This document shows, in pieces, positions 8,346 through 15,880 of a stretch of 30,685 nucleotides of DNA. A model generated the notes under the pieces. That model had not been told where the DNA came from, searched no databases, and was given only the letters and a program-made list of their open reading frames with translations. This DNA comes from Lachnospiraceae bacterium UBA3401 (lineage in GTDB: Bacteria > Bacillota > Clostridia > Lachnospirales > Lachnospiraceae): positions 49,785 through 80,469 of the forward strand of contig DEPD01000147.1 of the NCBI GenBank assembly GCA_002358575.1, in the 5' to 3' direction. Position numbers and translations under genes: made by a program. Numbering within the stretch: position 1 is the first letter of the stretch; every line of letters begins with the position of its first letter.

Positions 8346-9869
8346 TTATTTGCCCATAAACTCGTTAACCTGTTTCTGAGCCTCATCCATAACATCCTGC
8401 CATCCTGCCTTCAGCAGTTCCTCTTTAATCTTTGGCACAACCACTTCTGGGTCCTGCACACCAGTCATAACCTCACTGCGGTAACGCAGCCAAATTTCAC
8501 GGCAGTTTGCAAGCTGGTCAGATACCGGATTAGTATCAAATGTAAATCCAAGCATTACAGAAGATTCTGCTGCCTCATTTAAAGCTTTTACCTCGTCCCA
8601 CTGATTAAACTCAGCAGTGTCTTCCAAAGTTACAGTAAAGAAAGAACCCTGTGTATAGCCTGCAAGCGCCCAATCATTGTTAATCTTGTGCACTTTGCCA
8701 TCTGCAGTGTACTCAAAGTTCACGCCTTCCTCACCAAAGTAGAACAGGTCACGAAGTTTTGTATCACAGTTTACTAAATCCAGAAGCTGTAAACACTTCT
8801 CTGGATACTTTGTATTGATAGAAATCATGTTCAGAGAGCCACGCACTGTCTCATTGGAAAGAATTGTCTTTTCAATCTGCTGTACTACTACATCTTTGCC
8901 CATCTGTGGTCCCCACGAAGTTACACCTGCGGATTCCCAACCCTGTGCAACACGCCACATATTGTAAACACGTCCTTCTGTCAATGTCGCTGCATCTGGA
9001 TTGATAATACCTTTCTGATACCACTCATGTATAATCTTGAGTTGGCTCATAATGTCTTCCTCTTCTAGGGTGAAGCATACTCTGCCTTCCTTATCATCAA
9101 ACCGCACGCCGAGTATCTGTGTACCGCCGCCAATCTGATCATAAACGTCAAAGATATAATACAGACCGTCATTCTTTACATATACAGGATAGTCATTCTT
9201 GTCAGCTTTGAGTGTTTCAAAAGTCTCTGTCAAAGAATCCAGAGTAGTCAGGGACTTGATATCAAGGCTGTACTCGTCAACTAACTCCTTATCCCAGATT
9301 GCATAGTTTGTGATAGAACTGTCCTTATAAGTAGGAACACCATAGATTCTATCTTTTACGCGAACACCGTCCCAATATTTATCTGGCATCAACTCCAGCA
9401 ATCCTGGCATATTTGCATCGAGCAAATCAGTAATGTCCGCGTATGCACCCAAGTTGATATCTGCAATATAGTTATTGCCGTTTCCAAAAATAATATCATA
9501 TGGCTCATTTGTGCTGACAATAATGTTACGACGGTTATCCCAGTCACCCCATGGTATCACTTCCATCTCCAAATTTACGCCAATCTTCTCGCCAATATAA
9601 GAGTTGACCGATGCAATCCAAGAATCATAGTTTGTCGGCATACCATTTCCAATTGTCACCCACTTCAGGTTCACAATCTCTCCGCTGTTTGCACTCTCTG
9701 AATTTGAGCTGCTGCCTTGGTTGTTTGACGAGGACGCTGCATTGTTGCTGCTTGAGTTCCCAGTGTTCTCTGAGTTTCCAGTGTCTCCACTGCCACCACC
9801 ACAGCCCGTCAGCATTCCTGCCATCATCGCTACAACAAGACCTGATGCCAATACTTTTTTTAACTTCAT
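8346..9869 (-). CDS. ABC transporter sugar-binding lipoprotein (LipO type)
   Basis: A 507-residue extracytoplasmic binding protein for a CUT1-type carbohydrate importer. It has a lipoprotein signal with lipobox MLTGC (Cys23), a long Ser/Asn/Gly-rich linker (24-66), and a type 1 solute-binding fold. The C-terminus (PKIKEELLKAGWQDVMDEAQ) resembles the DUF3502-type end of LipO-like proteins. GGAGG lies eight bases before ATG. It is encoded directly after its two permeases, and the operon suggests that its ligand is an N-glycan or part of one; the ligand cannot be read from the sequence. The large size suits long oligosaccharides. Confidence 0.93.
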   Translation of the reverse strand: MKLKKVLASGLVVAMMAGMLTGCGGGSGDTGNSENTGNSSSNNAASSSNNQGSSSNSESANSGEIVNLKWVTIGNGMPTNYDSWIASVNSYIGEKIGVNLEMEVIPWGDWDNRRNIIVSTNEPYDIIFGNGNNYIADINLGAYADITDLLDANMPGLLELMPDKYWDGVRVKDRIYGVPTYKDSSITNYAIWDKELVDEYSLDIKSLTTLDSLTETFETLKADKNDYPVYVKNDGLYYIFDVYDQIGGGTQILGVRFDDKEGRVCFTLEEEDIMSQLKIIHEWYQKGIINPDAATLTEGRVYNMWRVAQGWESAGVTSWGPQMGKDVVVQQIEKTILSNETVRGSLNMISINTKYPEKCLQLLDLVNCDTKLRDLFYFGEEGVNFEYTADGKVHKINNDWALAGYTQGSFFTVTLEDTAEFNQWDEVKALNEAAESSVMLGFTFDTNPVSDQLANCREIWLRYRSEVMTGVQDPEVVVPKIKEELLKAGWQDVMDEAQKQVNEFMGK

Positions 9870-9895
9870 AATAACTTCCTCCTTCTAATATTAAT

Positions 9896-10810
9896 TTATT
9901 CTTTCACTGAACCGATGGTCAGACCGGAAATGAAATACTTTTGGAAAAACGGATACGTACATGCAATTGGTACAATAATAACAATTGCAATTGCCATTCG
10001 CACACTCTCAGTTGGCATAGCTGACTTATATTGCTGTAAAGACAGACCACCATAAGGGTTATTGGCAATGTACTCAATATTCTTTTGTATATTGTTCAAT
10101 AAAGATTGCAGTGTCTGTAGATTCTTGTCCTGTATGTACAGGGAAGCCTGGAACCAGTCATTCCAGTATCCGAATGCTGCAAACATACCAATCGTCGCGA
10201 TAACTGGCTTAGAGATTGGCATTACGATCTGGGACCAGATACGAAACTGTCCTGCGCCGTCAATCTTTGCAGACTCTATAATGGAGTCGGGCACTGTCGT
10301 TCTAAAAAATGTACGGCAGATTGTCACGCTGAAAGAAGAACATGCCAGAGGCAGAATCAATGCCCATACTGTATTGCTCAGACCTAAAATATTATTTACT
10401 ACCACATAGCTTGCAAGCATACCGCCATTAAAAACCATCGGTATAAATATCAGCCATGTATACAGCGTTTTCAATTTAAAATTCCTTCTGGAAACAACAT
10501 ATCCCATTGATGTATCCAGCGCAATTGCAATAATCGTACCAACGATTGTAACAAGAATTGACATAAATGCTGCGCGCAAAATCATGCCGCGCTCATTCCA
10601 CAAAAACTTGTAAGCGGAACCGGATAATACGGAAGGAATCAATTGATATCCATTTGTACGCAATGCCTCTTCATCTGTGATGGAGATTGAAAATACGAAC
10701 AATAGTGGAATCACACACATCACTGCCAAAATCAAAAATATGATATTGAACACGATATTGGTGGATTTTTTAATTTGGTTCAATGACTGACCACTTTCTT
10801 CTTTTGCCAC
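9896..10810 (-). CDS. ABC sugar permease, LplC/MalG type
   Basis: A 304-residue inner-membrane permease with about six membrane segments (the first at about 20-42). The coupling loop ESAKIDGAGQFRIWSQIVMP (about 178-197) is the EAA motif that contacts the ATPase. The C-terminus (YFISGLTIGSVKE) is typical of the LplC/YtcP group. It starts 15 bp after the partner permease gene and is clearly co-transcribed. No ATP-binding subunit is encoded in the window; CUT1 importers in Firmicutes commonly share one MsmX/UgpC-type ATPase encoded elsewhere. Confidence 0.93.
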   Translation of the reverse strand: MAKEESGQSLNQIKKSTNIVFNIIFLILAVMCVIPLLFVFSISITDEEALRTNGYQLIPSVLSGSAYKFLWNERGMILRAAFMSILVTIVGTIIAIALDTSMGYVVSRRNFKLKTLYTWLIFIPMVFNGGMLASYVVVNNILGLSNTVWALILPLACSSFSVTICRTFFRTTVPDSIIESAKIDGAGQFRIWSQIVMPISKPVIATIGMFAAFGYWNDWFQASLYIQDKNLQTLQSLLNNIQKNIEYIANNPYGGLSLQQYKSAMPTESVRMAIAIVIIVPIACTYPFFQKYFISGLTIGSVKE

Positions 10811-10825
10811 ACGAGCACCCCCTTA

Positions 10826-11806
10826 TTAGATAATTCTGTTTTCGTTGTCTAATTTGCTCACAACCCAGTTTGCCAGCAAGATTGTTCCACAACTACAAAT
10901 CGCCTGGAAGAATGAAGCAGCGGCTGTCTGTCCAATCGGCGCTGTTGACTGAATCGCATTGTAAATATAAGTATCAAAAGTCGATACTGTCGTGTACAAT
11001 GATGCCGGAATACGTCCGGTTACCTGATAGAACAAACCAAAATCTGAGTTGAAAATCTTACCGCAGTCCAGAATCAACATCATGATAAACACTGGTTTGA
11101 TCGCCGGCAGTGTAATGTGCCTAGCCTGCTGTTTCTTTGTGGCACCGTCCATCACCGCCGCCTCGTAGAGTGAGGGGTCGATTCCTGTGATACTTGCCAA
11201 GTAGAGTACCATTCCGTATCCCATACCTTTCCATGTGTTTAGGAAAATCAGTATAAATGGCCAGTATTTTGGTTCCTGATACCACATAATGCGCTCTCCG
11301 CCAAGAGAAGCAATAATTCCGTTAATATATCCTCTCTCTGGGGTCAACAGTGCATAAACGAAATAGCTGACAACAACCCATGACATAAAATAAGGTAAAA
11401 ACATCATGGTTTGATAGACTTTAGAACCTTTTTTGTTTCGCATACTGCTGAGCATCAGCGCACCCCCTACTGCAACGCTCGCACTGATAATGATAAATGC
11501 GATATTGTAAAGTATGGTGTTCCGCAGCAGCATTGTAAATGAATTGGAAGTAAAGAAATATTTAAAATTTCCAAATCCTGCCCATTCGCTGTGTAGCAAG
11601 TTGTATAGAAAACCATGTCCGCCCTGTTGTAGCTTGTAGTTCTTAAATGCGATAATAACACCAAACATTGGTAAGTATGAAAATACTAAAAACCAAATTA
11701 ACGTTGGCAGAGACAGTACAAACAACTCTGTATCGTCACGCGACCACCGCTTCCACCAGGGCTTACCACTTATCCTCCCTCCATCAGTCGTCTTGCGATT
11801 TCCCAT
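10826..11806 (-). CDS. ABC sugar permease, LplB type
   Basis: A 326-residue inner-membrane permease with about six membrane segments; the first follows a charged N-terminus at about 27-50. The EAA coupling loop YEAAVMDGATKKQQARHITL is visible near residue 215. The N-terminal SLPTLIWFLVFSYLPMFGVIIAF stretch in part and a FRNT/LRNT segment are typical of LplB-like permeases. It is the first gene of the seven-gene operon, with AGGAGGT before the ATG and a promoter about 37 bp upstream. It pairs with the LplC-type gene that follows. Confidence 0.93.
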   Translation of the reverse strand: MGNRKTTDGGRISGKPWWKRWSRDDTELFVLSLPTLIWFLVFSYLPMFGVIIAFKNYKLQQGGHGFLYNLLHSEWAGFGNFKYFFTSNSFTMLLRNTILYNIAFIIISASVAVGGALMLSSMRNKKGSKVYQTMMFLPYFMSWVVVSYFVYALLTPERGYINGIIASLGGERIMWYQEPKYWPFILIFLNTWKGMGYGMVLYLASITGIDPSLYEAAVMDGATKKQQARHITLPAIKPVFIMMLILDCGKIFNSDFGLFYQVTGRIPASLYTTVSTFDTYIYNAIQSTAPIGQTAAASFFQAICSCGTILLANWVVSKLDNENRII

Positions 11807-11832
11807 TTGTTGTACCTCCTTTTATTAATTTT

Positions 11833-11851
11833 TGTTAACGCTATATTAACA
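11833..11851. promoter_or_regulatory. Candidate LacI-family operator on the operon promoter
   Basis: TGTTAA (11833-11838), a 7-base spacer and TTAACA (11846-11851) form a perfect inverted repeat. It covers the -10 box of the minus-strand operon promoter and the expected start site, where a LacI-family repressor would block transcription. The divergent LacI-family gene is the obvious candidate binder. Confidence 0.6.
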
Positions 11852-11871
11852 TTTATAAATCATCGTGTCAA
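11843..11871 (-). promoter_or_regulatory. Sigma-A promoter of the N-glycan operon
   Basis: On the minus strand TTGACA (11866-11871) is separated by exactly 17 bp from TAATAT (11843-11848). The -35 is a perfect consensus and the -10 is one or two bases off. A start near 11836 gives a 30-base leader ending in AGGAGGT and the ATG at 11806. Confidence 0.85.
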
Positions 11872-12210
11872 CAAATTTTAGCATTTTCATTATTTTATCC
11901 AATTTAAATCGCTATATTTTGTAAATACTTACTCAATTTATTTTCAAATTGCAAATATTATATTTAATATGCACAATTACATTTATTAACATTAACTAAT
12001 AAAGCCTGTAAAATACACAATTCATCTTGCCATAGCCCTATAAAATATGCTGACAATTCTCCACTTAATACTACATAAATATCGTCATATTGTATATGTC
12101 TAAATTTGACATATCTATTCATAATATGTCTAATCATACGTTTTGACGAAAAATTGTAAGAATATCATAGCAATTCATCAAATTTTATCCTTGTATTAAC
12201 ATTTGTAAAC
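11872..12210. other. AT-rich intergenic region between divergent operon and regulator
   Basis: There is no coding signal in either strand. Apart from the two promoters at its borders, it holds a 20-bp palindrome-like element TTATTA-N8-TAATAA (11983-12002) and a second dyad described separately. A length of several hundred bases is more than two simple promoters need, so additional regulator sites are plausible. Confidence 0.5.
12094..12133. repeat. Dyad ATATGTC-N7-GACATAT plus a phased half-site
   Basis: ATATGTC (12094-12100) and GACATAT (12108-12114) are perfect inverted arms 7 bp apart. The string ATATGTCTAA occurs at 12094-12103 and again at 12124-12133, exactly 30 bp apart, about three helical turns. 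The arms differ from the TGTTAA/TTAACA operator, which suggests a second regulator. The regulator is unknown. Confidence 0.45.
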
Positions 12211-12246
12211 CAATCGATTGTATTTTAAGTCTTACTATGTTATAAT
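12211..12246 (+). promoter_or_regulatory. Promoter of the LacI-family gene with overlapping palindrome
   Basis: TTGTAT (12218-12223) and TATAAT (12241-12246) are 17 bp apart. The perfect 10-bp palindrome CAATCGATTG with a central CG (12211-12220) overlaps the -35 box. A central CpG is typical of LacI-family operators, so autoregulation is plausible. The predicted leader is about 130 bases long and I see no strong structure in it. Confidence 0.65.
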
Positions 12247-12382
12247 AATGATAAATTATATTCTGCACAGATAGATTTACTTTTCACCTGTCAGTATCGG
12301 GTTTACAGATGTATAGAGCAAATAGAAAGTTTCTATCAATGTACCTTAATATAGAATCGTTGACGGAAAGGAAGATTTAATT

Positions 12383-13399
12383 ATGGAAAAAATTACAATG
12401 AAAGATATTGCAGATGCACTCAATATATCTAGGGTTACGGTCAGCAAAGCATTTAACAATCAATCAGGCGTATCAGACTCTCTCCGAGATTTAATCTTTG
12501 CAAAGGCAAAAGAACTTGGATATGCTAAAATTCCCTATCAGGTCAGAGAACAGCCTCAGGAAGAACAGCGCACAATCTCATTGATTGTATCAAGGCCGGA
12601 CTCTGCCCAATTCTGGACCAACATTATCCACCGCATGGCGCAGGAACTCGCCAATTATAATGTAAACTTACTCTACACTTATGTGCCTTCTGTTTACACA
12701 GGATCCTTCTGTCTGCCCTCTGTCCTCTTAAACGGGAATGTCGATGGTGTTGTTGTACTAAATGTATACGATCCAGAAATTCTAAATATGGTGAATGAAC
12801 TATCCGTTCCAAAAGTATTTCTGGACACAATTCCTACACTGACAGACGGTCAACTTAACGGTGATTTGATTTTGATTGAGGGTTTCCGCACAGAAGCCAA
12901 AATCACAGATTTATTAATACAAAATGGACATACAGAAATTGGATTTCTAGGGGATATTGATTACGCAATGACTAACAAGGAGCGTTATCTTGGCTACTGT
13001 GACTGCATGAACAAACATGAACTTGTTGTCCGATCAGAGTACTGCCTAACCGGTCGCATTGATATCTTTTCCTATGACAAAAAGCTACATACTTTTCTGG
13101 ATGATCTGAAAACTTGGCCCAGCGCTTTTGTATGTGCCAGTGATTATGTTGCCAATTTCGTACAAGCCTATCTTGATAACAATTCATATCGTCTGCCACA
13201 CCCTGTTGTGCTGACTGGCTTTGATAACACTGGTGAATACACCAATGTTGCAGGGCGCATTGTCACCGCAAATGTTCCGACTGCTCTTCTTGGCAAACGA
13301 CTCGCTCTGCAACTGCTGTTTCGTTCCGAACACCCAGAAGCACCACAGGAATTAACCTTTGTAAAGCCTTCCATTATCATACCGCATATCAAACAATAA
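12383..13399 (+). CDS. LacI-family transcriptional regulator
   Basis: A 338-residue DNA-binding regulator. The N-terminal helix-turn-helix (MKDIADALNISRVTVSKAFN, about 6-25) is classical LacI type, with the hinge region up to about residue 55 and then a periplasmic-binding-protein-like sensor domain. PSAFVCASDYVANFVQAYL near residue 250 and VVLTGFDN near 275 are family landmarks. It is divergent from the N-glycan operon and lies convergent with the GH38-type gene at 13450, separated by a hairpin. It most likely represses the importer/GH85 operon until a glycan-derived sugar binds. The effector is unknown. Confidence 0.92.
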   Translation: MEKITMKDIADALNISRVTVSKAFNNQSGVSDSLRDLIFAKAKELGYAKIPYQVREQPQEEQRTISLIVSRPDSAQFWTNIIHRMAQELANYNVNLLYTYVPSVYTGSFCLPSVLLNGNVDGVVVLNVYDPEILNMVNELSVPKVFLDTIPTLTDGQLNGDLILIEGFRTEAKITDLLIQNGHTEIGFLGDIDYAMTNKERYLGYCDCMNKHELVVRSEYCLTGRIDIFSYDKKLHTFLDDLKTWPSAFVCASDYVANFVQAYLDNNSYRLPHPVVLTGFDNTGEYTNVAGRIVTANVPTALLGKRLALQLLFRSEHPEAPQELTFVKPSIIIPHIKQ

Positions 13400-13411
13400 T
13401 ATGCGCAAACA

Positions 13412-13443
13412 AGGCTGGAAAATTTATTCATATTTTCCAGCCT
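13412..13443. terminator. Hairpin between convergent genes
   Basis: AGGCTGGAAAAT (13412-13423) and ATTTTCCAGCCT (13432-13443) form a perfect 12-bp stem with an 8-base loop in the 50-bp gap between the convergent regulator and GH38-type genes. The U-tracts on both sides are weak, so this is a probable bidirectional terminator of moderate strength. Confidence 0.65.
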
Positions 13444-13449
13444 GTTCAT

Positions 13450-15828
13450 TTAGCCAACAATAAATGATAAAACACCCATATCATTCTCCTGAAGTTTTTG
13501 CAGATTTTCTTTTAAAGAACTCTCTTGCAATTCCAATGCATATCGGAATTCTCCAAATCCAGACAGATCCATCTTAAAATTTGTCTCCCATGTATTATTC
13601 ATAATCCAACTGTACACTGGTCGGTGATTATTCTGTTCTTTATTATCACACAATAGAATCGGATGATGACGCATCTGTCCCATATAGATTAGCGGTGTAT
13701 CAAAAGAATTGATCAATATCCCTTGTGCTCCTTTTTGATATAGTAATCCTTGGTCTGTCATATAATATTCCATGTTGCTGCCAGGAAGCTGATCAATACC
13801 CGGACGCATCGCCACACCACCATTGTAAATATAGAGTGCATTATCTGGCAGATTCAGACCAAGTGGCAGATAAATACTTTCGATATCCTCACTTAACGTT
13901 TTGGCTATGCGATAGGTAAACTCCAATCGCGGTAACTGCTTATACATCTTAATAATGACACTGTTATGATACGTTCCTTCCATTTCAAATATCAGTTCTA
14001 CTCTGTCAAATATCGATCCATGATCCAGAATCTTAATCCCCTGTAAAACTCCCTGATATTGTGTTGCATGAAGACCTCTGATATTACGTCCTAACAGACG
14101 GCGTTCCTCATAAATACCATTGCGAATCTTTGTGCACTCATAAAGCGGCGTAAAAAATTTTTCAAATCCTTCTCTTAACAGTTCTGTTCCATCTTTTTTG
14201 TTTTGAAAGGATATCACTCCTTGCTCAATCTGATATTGAATGCAAAACCATTCATTCTCTAAACGATAGGGAAGTTGATATGATTCCTGATCATAATTAT
14301 TGACAATATCACGCACACGCTCTGCACCTACCCAAGCTGTACGAGTATAAAGATTATGCGGCAATGCTGCTTGCTCCTCATAGATAAAAACGCGCTCCTC
14401 CATCGGCTCAAATTCCGCAATAAAACTTATTAAAACCCCTCTTGGGTGAGCAGAAATCTGTACTGGCATTGTCTTTGTATCTGTCACTTTCACTGCAGGC
14501 AAAGAGATGGTTTCTATATAAAATTCTACTGGAAACACACCCTTTTGGCTACTCAGAGAAACCGCTTTCACCTTTCCTTTGGTATTATAATAGCGCAGAA
14601 TATCCCCCATCAAATGACATTGTTCACTCTTGCGCATCACGTTCGCCTCATGTGTCTTCGAGGCATAACTAGTCTTGCGAATGTCCAGATTCGTCACCAT
14701 CGTATCATATGGATTGGTGATTGTAGCTGAGTGCCCCCAAGTATGTTCTGCGTAGAGCAGTGCATTCTCCTCTCCTACTTCCCGTAATTTTTCATTACAA
14801 TAATTTGTCTTTTTCTCCAACCTATCACATATATGCGCAAGGCGCAGCCCTTCTTTATAGTGCTTCACTGCAAACGGAGTGCTGCCCACTCCATTTCCCC
14901 ACCAATCATTAATACTACCTCGATATACAGGCGCATCTGCCACTTTTTCTCGAATCAGCGTATACAACTCCTGCAAAGTTACCATGCGGAGTATCTCTTC
15001 CTCGCCAAAGCGCTGGTTAAACGCGTTTATTGTGGTGATAATATCCAGATTTGCCGGTGCATTGTCAGAAAACACACCACTGACACTCGTAATATAGAAA
15101 TCATAAGGATATCCGCTCCCCTCATATTCTGCAATGCTATCACTCAACTTGTTATGCAAGGCCTCCAGTGCCGTGCTATCAGTATTTTTTCCAAAATAAC
15201 TCTCTGTCATAAAATTTATATTTTTGTTAAACACTATACCCAAAGCATTTCCTAAATTATAGTGTTCTCCACTCCACACCAGAATTCTATCTCTATTTTC
15301 ATTTTCCCAAAAGTAAGGTATCTGATTCTGATATAGTGGATACATTCCGTGATGTGTATGTATATTTGTAAATAAGAACTCAATGCCATTTTTTATCAAC
15401 ACATCTCGTGCTCCCATTGAAATCCCATTGATATCTGCATTCATTGCTGTCTTTACAGAGATGTTCTCTGCCTGAAATATCTCCTGCATTTTTGCAGTTT
15501 TATGATCAAGCATATTCGCATCCACCAAATCATTAAAATTCAAGTACGTAGCAGAAATACCTATATTTCCTTTTTTCACCAACTCAAAAAAGTCTGTCTT
15601 TTCTTGCTCTTTAGCAGTCTTTAAAAACTGTTCCACACAATAATAAGTTTCACAGTTCCACTTAAAGTCTTGCGCAGGAGTATTATTCTCATATCCATCT
15701 TTAATGGTTGCTATCACATCACGGATATTATTCACCTGATTGTAAATAATCTGTTCCTGTAAGTCTGTATATCCCACATCTGTATGAGAATGATGTACAA
15801 TGTATACCTCTTTAATCTGCTTTCCCAT
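13450..15828 (-). CDS. GH38-type glycoside hydrolase (putative alpha-mannosidase)
   Basis: A 792-residue cytoplasmic protein. The N-terminus VHHSHTDVGYTD (11-22) matches the GH38 zinc motif, with His15 and Asp17 in the ligand positions, and the segment NADINGIS places Asp132 where GH38 has its nucleophile. HTHHGMYPLYQNQIPYFWE in part and a C-terminal beta-sandwich follow. It is shorter than and clearly different from the GH38 at 4099: there, the nucleophile motif is LPDVFGYS and a large N-terminal domain precedes the catalytic part; here the protein starts almost at the zinc motif. Linkage and sugar specificity are therefore uncertain. It is 52 bp downstream of the GH3 gene in the same operon, with GAGGA before the ATG. 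It could belong to an uncharacterised GH38-like subfamily. Confidence 0.75.
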   Translation of the reverse strand: MGKQIKEVYIVHHSHTDVGYTDLQEQIIYNQVNNIRDVIATIKDGYENNTPAQDFKWNCETYYCVEQFLKTAKEQEKTDFFELVKKGNIGISATYLNFNDLVDANMLDHKTAKMQEIFQAENISVKTAMNADINGISMGARDVLIKNGIEFLFTNIHTHHGMYPLYQNQIPYFWENENRDRILVWSGEHYNLGNALGIVFNKNINFMTESYFGKNTDSTALEALHNKLSDSIAEYEGSGYPYDFYITSVSGVFSDNAPANLDIITTINAFNQRFGEEEILRMVTLQELYTLIREKVADAPVYRGSINDWWGNGVGSTPFAVKHYKEGLRLAHICDRLEKKTNYCNEKLREVGEENALLYAEHTWGHSATITNPYDTMVTNLDIRKTSYASKTHEANVMRKSEQCHLMGDILRYYNTKGKVKAVSLSSQKGVFPVEFYIETISLPAVKVTDTKTMPVQISAHPRGVLISFIAEFEPMEERVFIYEEQAALPHNLYTRTAWVGAERVRDIVNNYDQESYQLPYRLENEWFCIQYQIEQGVISFQNKKDGTELLREGFEKFFTPLYECTKIRNGIYEERRLLGRNIRGLHATQYQGVLQGIKILDHGSIFDRVELIFEMEGTYHNSVIIKMYKQLPRLEFTYRIAKTLSEDIESIYLPLGLNLPDNALYIYNGGVAMRPGIDQLPGSNMEYYMTDQGLLYQKGAQGILINSFDTPLIYMGQMRHHPILLCDNKEQNNHRPVYSWIMNNTWETNFKMDLSGFGEFRYALELQESSLKENLQKLQENDMGVLSFIVG

Positions 15829-15880
15829 AATTATTCCTCACTTTTTATAACCATATTAATATCTACAACTCTCATAAAAA

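Noticed and set aside
7677..8582. 301-codon plus-strand open frame across GH130 and the binding-protein gene
   Set aside because: It is antisense to two confident genes, has unusual composition (many Ile, His, Cys) and no domain motif.
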